NCBI GenBank assembly: GCA_016278585.1
Contig: JADQBO010000253.1
Span: forward strand, 1-8,033
Length of the DNA: 8,033 nt
Direction: 5' to 3'
Source of the DNA: Desulfosporosinus sp.
GTDB lineage: Bacteria > Bacillota > Desulfitobacteriia > Desulfitobacteriales > Desulfitobacteriaceae
The position numbers and the translations under genes were made by a program. The notes under the pieces were generated by a model, which had not been told where the DNA came from, did no database searches, and saw only the letters and a program-made list of their open reading frames with translations. Of this stretch, positions 1-6,450 are shown piece by piece. Numbering within the stretch: position 1 is the first letter of the stretch; every line of letters begins with the position of its first letter.

Positions 1-656
1 ACAACTGGAGTATATGGAGCCCGACAAATTGATGAAGGATCAAGACCAAGCAAGAGATGTATCATCGTTGTATTAGCCCCTATCGCGGCAGCAGTAATCT
101 TCCCAGTCTCCGTGGGGAGCGGGTGAAGACGATTAATTAAACGATTTAGAGTATCTAAAACTGCTTTCTGTAGACTAGCTAAACCACCAAGTTCTCTAGC
201 GTGGCGAATACGGGCTAAAATGTCTTCACCCATAACAGTTTGATCATTATAGTCTGCGGCATGCTTAAGGACCGTACCATCGCAGAGATTAGTTAGGTAT
301 ACAACCACTGTTGTAGTCCCAATATCTATGGCCAGACCAAAATGTTCTTGAGTTGTGTCACCAGGTTCTATCTCAATTAAGGTCCATCCTTGTCCAGTAT
401 CGGCTAGAGTAGCTGTGATCTGCCAATCGGCACTTCGACATATACCGGGTATCCTAGGCATAAGTGCTAGAGGTACATTGACAAAGCCGTAACTACGCTC
501 TAGCATTTGGCGCAATTGATCAACATCCGCCCGGTTATCTTGTGGGCTAGGTGGATTAAGAGACAAGAATACTTTCCTTGTAAGAGGCTCAAGATTAGTG
601 AGCGAAGATTGGACCTGATCCGCTAGGATTACAGGTTTTTGGGCATTTTTTGACAT
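1..656 (-). CDS. RACo-like ASKHA-domain protein (DUF4445 family), 3' end off window
   Basis: This frame is open from an ATG at 656 to the left edge, giving 218 complete codons and no stop. Residues about 25-50 (LTRKVFLSLNPPSPQDNRAD) look like the linker of RACo-type reductive activators. Residues 106-218 look like the middle ASKHA domain, with the phosphate-1 motif DIGTTT at 111-116, the NDQTVMGEDILARI block at 137-150 and NTTMIHLLLGLDP at 195-207. RACo proteins use ATP to drive reduction of the cobalt of corrinoid proteins serving methyl transfer (CODH/acetyl-CoA synthase, O-demethylases). Known members start with a [2Fe-2S] ferredoxin domain. Here the protein starts at the linker, and an in-frame TGA at 746-744 leaves no room for one. 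The start at 656 has a good ribosome binding site (GAAGG, 7 nt away); in-frame ATGs at 713 and 707 have none. It lies 62 nt after the NRDE gene on the same strand. Family call is confident; substrate protein unknown. Confidence 0.85.
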   Translation of the reverse strand, partial: MSKNAQKPVILADQVQSSLTNLEPLTRKVFLSLNPPSPQDNRADVDQLRQMLERSYGFVNVPLALMPRIPGICRSADWQITATLADTGQGWTLIEIEPGDTTQEHFGLAIDIGTTTVVVYLTNLCDGTVLKHAADYNDQTVMGEDILARIRHARELGGLASLQKAVLDTLNRLINRLHPLPTETGKITAAAIGANTTMIHLLLGLDPSSICRAPYTPV

Positions 657-718
657 AGCATTACCTTCTTTATATTTTTTCTTCGAATAAACTGAGTTAT
701 TTGCCATTTTCATTATCT

Positions 719-1495
719 TTATCTGTAAGTAATTAATTCGAACTCATAATTAACTTCGGAATAGTTTATTTGACCTGGATAAAAACTTTTCTCCTTAAAA
801 GTGACCCGCTGATTACGATCAATCAACAGAACTGTTGAAGACCTCGTGCCATAATCGGTTCCTTGGATAAAGATTGAGGATAGCAGTTTCTCGAATTCAT
901 AGCTAATTCCAGTATTCGGCAATTCGTGATCCTCTGCCTTTTTATAATCTGCCAAGATATCAAAAAGTGGCTGTGTTTCGATCAAGGTTCTATTAGCTAT
1001 GTAATTGGCTAGGGCTTGTTTGCTTTTTTCGACTTTAGGCCAGGGAGTATCTAGAAGATGGTTACTAAGACCATATATCCCAGGTTTGAGTTCCTTAGTC
1101 TCCGATGTTTGTTTACAATAATATACAAGACTTGAAGAGTCACCGATTAAAAGATTGAACGGATTATAAAGACTTTGGTTATTTACAACATCTTGCATGT
1201 ATTTTATTGGGTATTCCTGCAGGCATAGGAAGTCACCGACTAACCTCCCTCTAGATTTCGCATTTGTAATCTGTGCGAAAGGATCCCGAAAGTTTGTTAA
1301 TGCTGCAAAACGGCCTGAACGTGTCATTCCCATCCAGGTTCCGAGCATCTCCAGATCCCTGCCCGCTAAAATCCAAGGGTAAGACTCCCAAAAATGGGCA
1401 TGTTCTGTCGGCCTTTGGAAATACTCATCCCTATTTGCTACTAATATTAAATGATAGCGAGGGTGGCAATCATACGCAAAAGTGATCAGGCACAT
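719..1495 (-). CDS. NRDE family protein (TANGO2-like)
   Basis: The product is 258 aa, a usual length for the NRDE/TANGO2 family. The open frame extends 19 codons further upstream, but I place the start at the ATG at 1495: the family begins with Met-Cys (here MCLITFAY), and a long purine-rich ribosome binding site (AGGAGAGGGGG) lies just before it. The signature NRDE is at residues 21-24 (LVANRDEYFQRP), followed by a conserved GTWMGMTRSGRFAALTNFRDP-like region (about 56-75) and, near the C-terminus, YGTRSSTVLLID. Cys2 would be exposed as an N-terminal nucleophile after Met removal, as proposed for related Ntn-type folds. The biochemical role of bacterial members is not established; eukaryotic TANGO2 has been linked to Golgi organisation and haem/lipid handling. 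No signal peptide or membrane segment is seen. It sits 131 nt after the GNAT gene and 62 nt before the RACo-like gene, so co-transcription is possible. Confidence 0.85.
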   Translation of the reverse strand: MCLITFAYDCHPRYHLILVANRDEYFQRPTEHAHFWESYPWILAGRDLEMLGTWMGMTRSGRFAALTNFRDPFAQITNAKSRGRLVGDFLCLQEYPIKYMQDVVNNQSLYNPFNLLIGDSSSLVYYCKQTSETKELKPGIYGLSNHLLDTPWPKVEKSKQALANYIANRTLIETQPLFDILADYKKAEDHELPNTGISYEFEKLLSSIFIQGTDYGTRSSTVLLIDRNQRVTFKEKSFYPGQINYSEVNYEFELITYR

Positions 1496-1626
1496 AGTTC
1501 CCCCTCTCCTTAACTCCCCGTAAATAGTAAGCTTATCTCTGTTTATATACAAATACGTTGACTAAACCATATTTTGTCCATGGATGTCACAACTGCTATT
1601 CTGACAATTTCTTTCCAGATAAGACC

Positions 1627-2511
1627 TTAGATCGAAAAAAGATCATATAATGTACTCAGTTTTTTGCGGTAATACTCATAAGCAACTTGAATATGAAAAC
1701 CTGATATTTGATACAGCCTCAAGGCATTTGTATTGTCACTATTGACCTCAATTGTAATATCCGCTCTTCCTCTTTGCAATAAATTGTCAATAATTAGGCT
1801 AAGTAGTTCTTTGCCATATCCTTTACCACGATATTCAGGGATCAACCCTAGACCAAAAATCGACACGTCTTCTCCCTCTAAATTAACCGAACCGATCCCA
1901 ATCATTTGATTATTCAAAACAGCAAGGTACTGCTCTCGATTTGGCGATTCTAAACATCTCTTTATCAAGCCCTTTGCATCTTCGTAACTACCTTCGAATA
2001 TCCTCAAACTGGTTTCTATTGTCTTTTCTAGGTCCTTAAGCTCTGCATTTAGCTTTGATATACGATACCTGCCTTTAGTCACATATCGTGCCTGATCGAA
2101 TCTCATAAAATACTCAGTGTGATCATACTCAGCATTAAGAGTTGCGAGAACCTTTTTACCCACAATTGAGGGGGATTCGCAGACAAATAATACGTCCGGA
2201 ATATTAAAAGTTCTTAATTCTTCTAGGACATTTATTAATAAGATTTTAAAATATCCGTTCCCTCTAAATTTAGGCAGAGTATAAGCTGAAATCTCCGCTT
2301 CTTGTTCAGTTGGGATAAACAAAGTTATCATGCTAATTAGTTTTCCCTCTTTATAAAACAAAAAAAAACTTTTAATATCCTGATTAAAATTTAGAGAAGG
2401 ATCTAAAAATATACTTCCTGCAAGATTATCATACTCGATGCAAATACTTTCAAGACTAATTACCTCATTAAGAACTTCCTCACTTAGTGAGTGAAAAGCT
2501 TTTATCGTCAT
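1627..2511 (-). CDS. GNAT family N-acetyltransferase with two GNAT domains
   Basis: The product is 294 aa with two GNAT modules in tandem. The N-terminal one (about 1-140) has an acetyl-CoA motif A, LPKFRGNGYFKILL, around residues 79-92. The C-terminal one (about 165-290) has the clearer motif, GLIPEYRGKGYGKELL at 222-237 (R-x-x-G-x-G), followed by the typical end NSDNTNALRLYQISGF at 257-272. In such two-domain proteins often only the C-terminal unit is catalytic; that is family knowledge, not shown here. The substrate cannot be read from sequence. The start at 2511 is the only ATG in frame before a TGA, but the nearest GGAGG (2530-2526) is 14 nt away, unusually far. An out-of-frame ATG at 2521 is better placed and would encode a 13-residue peptide overlapping the start. 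Cytoplasmic; no signal or membrane segment. Confidence 0.85.
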   Translation of the reverse strand: MTIKAFHSLSEEVLNEVISLESICIEYDNLAGSIFLDPSLNFNQDIKSFFLFYKEGKLISMITLFIPTEQEAEISAYTLPKFRGNGYFKILLINVLEELRTFNIPDVLFVCESPSIVGKKVLATLNAEYDHTEYFMRFDQARYVTKGRYRISKLNAELKDLEKTIETSLRIFEGSYEDAKGLIKRCLESPNREQYLAVLNNQMIGIGSVNLEGEDVSIFGLGLIPEYRGKGYGKELLSLIIDNLLQRGRADITIEVNSDNTNALRLYQISGFHIQVAYEYYRKKLSTLYDLFSI

Positions 2512-2552
2512 TTTCTCTCATTTTTCCTCCATATACTTACTTCTATATGTCA

Positions 2553-2558
2553 ATTATA
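2553..2558 (-). promoter_or_regulatory. candidate -10 box for the GNAT gene
   Basis: The minus strand reads a perfect TATAAT here, 41 nt upstream of the start codon at 2511 and upstream of the GGAGG at 2530-2526. Transcription would begin near 2546. The hexamer 17 nt further upstream (TATTCT) is a poor -35 match, so the promoter is weak or depends on another factor. The terminator at 2601-2633 lies just upstream and would shield it. Confidence 0.3.
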
Positions 2559-2600
2559 AAGTTTTTTTACGCCTTAGAATAGTGTATTTCCTATATAAAC

Positions 2601-2633
2601 AAAAAAAGCCACCTCACATTTTGTGTAAGAGGT
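2601..2633 (-). terminator. likely intrinsic terminator read on the minus strand
   Basis: On the minus strand an interrupted stem (ACCT/AGGT at the base, CACA/TGTG nearer the loop, bulge on one side) is followed by GGC and seven T residues (2607-2601). On the plus strand the same hairpin lacks a comparable T run. No intact minus-strand gene lies between it and 3895, so it either ends a short RNA from the 2640-3040 region, acts as a leader attenuator for the GNAT gene, or is left over from a lost gene. Confidence 0.45.
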
Positions 2634-3064
2634 TCTATTTTGATTGTTACCACAGTTTTAACTGTTACATTACGCTTCTCACCGATCTATAATTGTTTGT
2701 CCTCATCTAGTGAAGAAACAATCGTACAATATCTCATCCCCCTTATTTAACATTTCTTAAACTAAATTTTCAAAAAAGCTTATCTTTACTGAACTACATT
2801 TACTTAAGTGTCAACCAAAGAGTTGTTTCACAATTTCGCTTAAATCAAAGCGATGCTAATTCTGCTGTAACAGAATTTAAACTATGTTTAGAATTGTATA
2901 CATTAAGAAACCAACTGTCTATCATGAATAAGAAGTATGTGAAGTTATTTTACGGTTAAAAAAGTATCCATTACATACAAGAGGCTAATCAAGGTCATAC
3001 TGAGTAACGTTATAACCCCAAGATAATTATTTCATTCAAATATTCAGTGAGGAGTATTAAATAT
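2634..3064. other. gene-free stretch with several hairpins
   Basis: I find no convincing coding region here on either strand. It contains a palindrome-like ACAGTTTTAACTGT at 2652-2665, and a hairpin at 2692-2722 whose outer stem is ATTGTTT/AAACAAT and whose inner pairing (including one G-U) is complete only on the minus strand. With the terminator at 2601-2633 this gives three successive hairpins for a minus-strand RNA. On the plus side it must contain the promoter of the cytochrome gene, but I see no good -35/-10 pair. It does not match T-box, SAM, lysine or cyclic-di-GMP riboswitch signatures that I can recognise. Confidence 0.35.
2858..2877. repeat. inverted repeat upstream of the cytochrome gene
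   Basis: Perfect 7-bp arms AATTCTG and CAGAATT flank a 6-nt spacer, CTGTAA. It lies about 190 nt upstream of the cytochrome start, next to another small palindrome, TGTATACA (2895-2902). It could be an operator for a dimeric regulator; it is not an FNR/CRP half-site pair. Confidence 0.35.
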
Positions 3065-3553
3065 ATGTGGAAGAAGATTAGTCTGGGAGCAGGAATTTTA
3101 CTGGTTTGTTTATATGCACTTTTTCAAGTTGGGTATTACGCCACATCCATTCCTCAGTTCTGCGGCTCTTGTCACGAGGTAAATAAATATGTATCATCGT
3201 GGCAAACCTCTGCACATAAAAATATTAACTGCCTTAAATGTCATCAACCCGCAGGAGAATTGGGGAAATTTCAAGCTAAGGCAAGAGGACTTAATTACGT
3301 CTTTCAACATTTTAGCGGTAACTATACAATACCCACTAGGGCCAGTATTTTTGAGCAAAATTGTCTTCAATGCCATCTAGGAGACAATAAGGCCTATCCA
3401 AATGCAGTTAAACTTGAAAATACATCTAAAGTAAACCATTATAATACCATTAAAAAATCTGAGTCTTGCTTAGATTGCCATAGGGAAACTGGTCATGCTT
3501 TAGATATTTATTTAACTCCAGATTTAAAAGGTGCTAAGCAACTAGGGGGTTAA
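3065..3553 (+). CDS. NapC/NrfH-type membrane-anchored tetraheme cytochrome c
   Basis: The product is 162 aa with one N-terminal membrane segment (about residues 7-27) and four CxxCH c-type heme sites: CGSCH 33-37, CLKCH 56-60, CLQCH 100-104 and CLDCH 135-139. This size, single anchor and heme count fit the NapC/NirT/NrfH family, which takes electrons from membrane quinol and passes them to an extracytoplasmic reductase. The W-x2-S-x-H spacing after the first heme (SSWQTSAHKN) also fits. I chose ATG 3065, with GAGGAG at 3049-3054 ten nt upstream. An in-frame GTG at 3047 would add six residues but overlaps that ribosome binding site. No NrfA, NapA or other terminal reductase lies beside it; the next plus-strand item is a gene remnant, so the partner must be elsewhere or may have been lost. 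nrfH is one possible name, but the evidence does not separate it from other NapC-family members. Confidence 0.88.
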   Translation: MWKKISLGAGILLVCLYALFQVGYYATSIPQFCGSCHEVNKYVSSWQTSAHKNINCLKCHQPAGELGKFQAKARGLNYVFQHFSGNYTIPTRASIFEQNCLQCHLGDNKAYPNAVKLENTSKVNHYNTIKKSESCLDCHRETGHALDIYLTPDLKGAKQLGG

Positions 3554-3571
3554 TTCAAATTCACATTTTCC

Positions 3572-3596
3572 ATATTAACATTCGGAAGGTTAATAT
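3572..3596. repeat. 8-bp inverted repeat at the cytochrome/remnant junction
   Basis: ATATTAAC and GTTAATAT pair perfectly around a 9-nt loop, 18 nt after the cytochrome stop and just before the truncated DUF4256 remnant. It is AT-rich and has no following T run, so it is a poor terminator. It may be a scar or a 3'-end stabilising hairpin. Confidence 0.4.
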
Positions 3597-3608
3597 ACCT
3601 AAACTATT

Positions 3609-3869
3609 GTGAGTAACCCAGAAAATAACGCTATTGATATGGCTGCTACCATGGGCATTGAGCTTTTAACGGAAGAACAATACCGGGAGTTGCAGAAACT
3701 TGGGGATTTTGATACGAAAACATCGAGCTGGGTGAAAACACCTGCTGATATTCGAAATCTCGGTGGGGCCATCTTTTGTGATCGTCGCTACGAAACTGTC
3801 TTTGTATACCACAATGGAGCAGAATCCTACTATGCTGCAAGGGGTTTTCGTGGCTCGCTAAGGGCCTAA
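3609..3869 (+). pseudogene. 5'-truncated DUF4256 family remnant
   Basis: This is an 86-codon frame from GTG to TAA. The sequence matches my recollection of the C-terminal half of DUF4256 proteins: an IDMAATMGIELLTEEQYREL region, then DTKTSSWVKTPADIR, CDRRYETVFVYHNGAESYYA and a terminal ARGFRGSLRA. Full-length members are roughly twice this long, and the N-terminal half is absent. An in-frame TAA lies 9 nt before the GTG, and there is no clear ribosome binding site. The homology therefore stops abruptly near 3609, which suggests a deletion or rearrangement. The reading frame itself is still clean, so the event may be recent or a short product may persist. The function of the family is unknown. 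It converges on ilvE with only 25 nt between stop codons and no obvious terminator. Confidence 0.75.
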
Positions 3870-3894
3870 GTTTGTCAATCATAATTAGGACCAT

Positions 3895-4920
3895 TTATTC
3901 AAACTCAATGATCCATCCTTCCGGAGCTTCCACTTCGCCGAACTGGATACCTATTAGATGGTCATAAAGTTTCTTTGTAACGGGTCCTACCTCTGTCTCG
4001 CTGTAGAAGATGTATTTATCCTTGCCATTAGTTAGGGTGCCAATGGGTGAGATGACCGCCGCTGTACCACAGGCACCTGCTTCTGCAAACTCCTTCAAGT
4101 TGTTTACGTAGACATCCCCTTCCTCCACCTTCATCCCGAAGACCTTATCGGTAATGTAAAGCAGGGAGTTCTTCGTAATGCTGGGGAGGATCGATGGAGA
4201 AATTGGTGTGACAAAGGCATTTTCCTTTGTAATACCGAAGAAGTTTGCGGAACCAACCTCTTCTATCTTTGTATGAGTTTTAGGATCCAGGTATACGCAT
4301 TCGGTATAGCCTTCATGGGTAACAATTTTATGGGGCAGCAAACTGGACGCATAATTTCCGCCCACCTTAACCGCTCCTGTACCGTAGGGGGCAGCCCTGT
4401 CGTACTCTGAAACCACTAATTTGATCGGAGACATTCCACCTTTAAAATACGGTCCAACCGGGGTGACGAAGATACAGAAAATATATTCCGTGGCCGGCTT
4501 AATACCGACATTATCCCCAACGCCAATTACAAAGGGCCTTATATATAATGTTGCGCCGGATCCATAGGGAGGAATAAACTCCTCGTTTGCTTTGACAACC
4601 ATTTTAACAGCTTCAATAAACTTCTCTACCGGAACCTCAGGCATAAGGATCCTCCTACAGCTTTCCTGCATGCGCTTTGCATTCTGGTCGGCCCTAAAAA
4701 GTCCTATGGTTCCATTCTTTCTTCTGTAGGCTTTCAACCCTTCAAAGCACTGCTGGCCATAGTGAATTGCAGGGGATCCCATGCTGATGGTCAATGTGTT
4801 TTCCTTAACCAGCTTTCCTTCATCCCAAACTCCATTCTTCCATAAGGACACATAATTTGCGTTGGTCTTTCTATAGGAGAATCCTATATTTCCCCAATCG
4901 GTATTTAAATTAATCGACAT
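3895..4920 (-). CDS. ilvE: branched-chain amino acid aminotransferase
   Basis: The product is 341 aa, the normal length of the larger class IV (fold type IV) PLP branched-chain aminotransferases. It interconverts leucine, isoleucine and valine with their 2-oxo acids using glutamate/2-oxoglutarate, in the cytoplasm. Recognisable parts are the N-terminal GSPAIHYGQQCFEGLKAYR (48-66), RPFVIGVGDN, the PLP lysine in GAVKVGGNYASSL (Lys185), EVGSANFFGI (Glu221 is the likely pyridine-nitrogen contact), and GACGTAAVISPIG near 282-294. The start at 4920 is supported by AGGAGGAGCAC directly upstream. It diverges from the LysR gene across about 200 nt, so the LysR product may control it. No T-box leader, common for branched-chain genes in Firmicutes, is evident in the short upstream region. 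The stop is only 25 nt from the convergent DUF4256 remnant. Confidence 0.95.
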   Translation of the reverse strand: MSINLNTDWGNIGFSYRKTNANYVSLWKNGVWDEGKLVKENTLTISMGSPAIHYGQQCFEGLKAYRRKNGTIGLFRADQNAKRMQESCRRILMPEVPVEKFIEAVKMVVKANEEFIPPYGSGATLYIRPFVIGVGDNVGIKPATEYIFCIFVTPVGPYFKGGMSPIKLVVSEYDRAAPYGTGAVKVGGNYASSLLPHKIVTHEGYTECVYLDPKTHTKIEEVGSANFFGITKENAFVTPISPSILPSITKNSLLYITDKVFGMKVEEGDVYVNNLKEFAEAGACGTAAVISPIGTLTNGKDKYIFYSETEVGPVTKKLYDHLIGIQFGEVEAPEGWIIEFE

Positions 4921-5118
4921 CTGTGCTCCTCCTTGTTTTTAGAATCAATATGACTGTGTTCTCATCCCAGAGGCTTTTAGGTACTGACCTATTTTTTATT
5001 AATTAAGTTATTTGAATTTATTTTATAATATGATATCATCATTTTTAATATATAAAAAATATCAATATTATAGGATTATCATACCCAATAGGTATTAAAC
5101 TTAGGGGGATTGCGTTTT
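4921..5118. promoter_or_regulatory. shared ilvE / LysR divergent control region
   Basis: This AT-rich interval lies between the two divergent start codons. It contains a perfect 10-bp palindrome ATGATATCAT at 5030-5039 and a run of AT-rich partial repeats (5045-5085) around ATATCAATATTATAGG. LysR regulators usually bind T-N11-A type sites between themselves and a divergent target, so this is the expected place. The LysR ribosome binding site AGGGGGA is at 5103-5109. I could not assign confident -35/-10 pairs to either direction. Confidence 0.45.
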
Positions 5119-6039
5119 ATGGACATTCGACAGCTACGTTATTTTTTGGCAATTGCCAAGGAGGAGAATATAACCCGGGCTGCCAAAAACTTAAACATGG
5201 AACAACCACCTTTAAGCAGACAACTTAAATTAATGGAGGAGGAACTGGGGATTGTATTATTTGAGCGTAATGGAAAAAAATTAAGGCTCACTCAAGCAGG
5301 ATTAATCCTCCAAGAAAGAGCCAAAAATCTGTTGCATCAATTTAATGAAACAATTACAGAAATTAAAGAAATCGATCGGGGACTTCAAGGAACCTTATCT
5401 ATTGGTTCTGTCTTTTCTTGTGTTTCTCTACTTCCTCCGAAAATTAGTGTATTCCACGAAAGATATCCTGAAGTTTTATTTAAAATATTAGAAGGAGATC
5501 ATGTTCCCCTTGGAGAATATTTGGAAAAGCGAACTGTTGAACTCGTTATTACCCGGCTTCCCTTTGAATCAAATTATCCGGCTGAGAAGTACACTGTCTT
5601 GCCCTTACATTCAGATCCTTTTGTGATTGCAATTCCACGAAAATGGGGTTTTCTGCAATCCTTCCTTCGCTTAAAAGATATCTCCAATATCCCTCTTTTA
5701 GCGCTAAAAAGTGATACGACGGTAAGATTGAATCAAAAAGTCGTAAATGAATGCCGTCGTTTTGGTTTTGAACCCAACATTGTTTGTGAGTGTTCGAGTG
5801 TAGCTATTAGTATAGCATTAGTGATCGCGGGAATTGGCGCCATAATCTTACCGAAGTCAGTGATGTCATCGTTTCCAATAGCGGAGATAAAAATACTCGA
5901 CATTCTGGATACTCCCATGCAATCTGAGGTTGGCGTAATTTGGCTAAAAGATAGTTATCATTCTAAAAGTGCCCGGACTTTCATTGCATTATTTGAGGAA
6001 GAAACCCATGATGTTAAGAATCTGTTGATTAATCAATAA
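5119..6039 (+). CDS. LysR family transcriptional regulator
   Basis: The product is 306 aa, a typical LysR length. The N-terminal winged helix-turn-helix (about 1-60) reads MDIRQLRYFLAIAKEENITR, then AAKNLNMEQPPLSRQLKLME, LGIVLFERN and LTQAG, all standard family landmarks. The rest (about 90-300) is the two-lobed effector-binding domain, beginning at LQGTLSIGSVFS. I chose ATG 5119, nine nt after AGGGGGA; a TTG at 5110 in frame would overlap that site and add MRF. The effector is unknown. Family members with this N-terminal style control catabolic or amino-acid genes, and the divergent neighbour ilvE is the natural first candidate target. No terminator is visible after the stop; the first item downstream is a decayed fragment on the other strand. 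Confidence 0.92.
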   Translation: MDIRQLRYFLAIAKEENITRAAKNLNMEQPPLSRQLKLMEEELGIVLFERNGKKLRLTQAGLILQERAKNLLHQFNETITEIKEIDRGLQGTLSIGSVFSCVSLLPPKISVFHERYPEVLFKILEGDHVPLGEYLEKRTVELVITRLPFESNYPAEKYTVLPLHSDPFVIAIPRKWGFLQSFLRLKDISNIPLLALKSDTTVRLNQKVVNECRRFGFEPNIVCECSSVAISIALVIAGIGAIILPKSVMSSFPIAEIKILDILDTPMQSEVGVIWLKDSYHSKSARTFIALFEEETHDVKNLLINQ

Positions 6040-6040
6040 G

Positions 6041-6280
6041 TTAAAATTCCTCAGTTACCAAATCAACTAAATCAATCATGAAGTGAGAACTATCCGAGTC
6101 TAAATCCTCCAACTTCTCTTCGCTTAATCTTAATGGAGCCAGTATAAGAATAACTAATAGTTCGAAGATATTATAATTTGGATTCGCTAATTGGGTCTTT
6201 AGCGAAGATTATTAAAGTAATTAACAGAGGTATATTTTGCTAAAGTTATGGGGGTCTCATAGATGTTAGCCGGTTTTATG
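6041..6280 (-). pseudogene. frameshifted remnant of an unrecognised gene
   Basis: Two minus-strand frames look coding and abut. Upstream, from about 6280 to a TAA at 6201-6199, the frame reads IKPANIYETPITLAKYTS and then NYFNNLR. From 6208 to a TAA at 6043-6041 another frame reads LKTQLANPNYNIFELLVILI, then LAPLRLSEEKLEDLDSDSS and a C-terminal IDLVDLVTEEF. A single indel near 6200 would join them into one chain of about 80 residues with a hydrophobic stretch followed by an acidic tail. No start codon or ribosome binding site is present, and the upstream end runs into the terminator at 6281-6304. I do not recognise the family. The pseudogene call rests on amino-acid character and frame continuity only. 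Confidence 0.35.
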
Positions 6281-6304
6281 AAAAAAGGCGGATTGCTCCG
6301 CCTT
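6281..6304 (-). terminator. intrinsic terminator on the minus strand
   Basis: A perfect 8-bp stem AAGGCGGA/TCCGCCTT closes a 4-nt loop and, read on the minus strand, ends in a T run (6286-6281). On the plus strand no T run follows. It sits about 30 nt after the stop of the fragment at 6337-6450, the normal place for that gene's terminator. Confidence 0.75.
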
Positions 6305-6336
6305 CTCGGGATACTAGTTTAGGTTAAATATTATTC

Positions 6337-6450
6337 TTACACTGTTGGCAAAATTGTACCCACGGCGCCTATTATCCCAGTCAATGCATTAACTGATTGG
6401 GCAGCCTGGGCACCAGTTAACGCTTGTTGATATACCTGAACCTCTGAGAA
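6337..6450 (-). pseudogene. 3' remnant of a small unrecognised gene
   Basis: The frame is open from a TGA at 6453-6451 to a TAA at 6339-6337. Its last residues read VYQQALTGAQAAQSVNALTG, then IIGAVGTILPTV. The composition is amphipathic, rich in Ala, Gln and Gly, and ends hydrophobic, and the terminator follows about 30 nt downstream. There is no in-frame start codon. The coding character seems to end around 6440, where a plus-strand fragment takes over, so the 5' part was probably removed by a rearrangement. I do not recognise the family. Confidence 0.4.

Noticed and set aside
654..713. Alternative upstream starts (ATG at 713 and 707) for the RACo-like gene
   Set aside because: Neither has a ribosome binding site, and the added residues are lysine-rich and unlike a ferredoxin domain.
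1197..1485. Two plus-strand open frames
   Set aside because: They lie antisense inside the NRDE gene, which has strong family motifs.
2640..2737. Minus-strand frame beginning MRYCTIVSSLDEDKQL
   Set aside because: It hits an in-frame TAG after 16 codons, its GGGGG is directly against the ATG, and the rest runs into hairpin sequence.
2534..3064. T-box, SAM, lysine or c-di-GMP riboswitch
   Set aside because: I looked for their conserved core motifs on both strands and found none.
3646..3894. Minus-strand open frame over the DUF4256 remnant
   Set aside because: The plus strand carries a recognisable protein family; the minus frame is its shadow.
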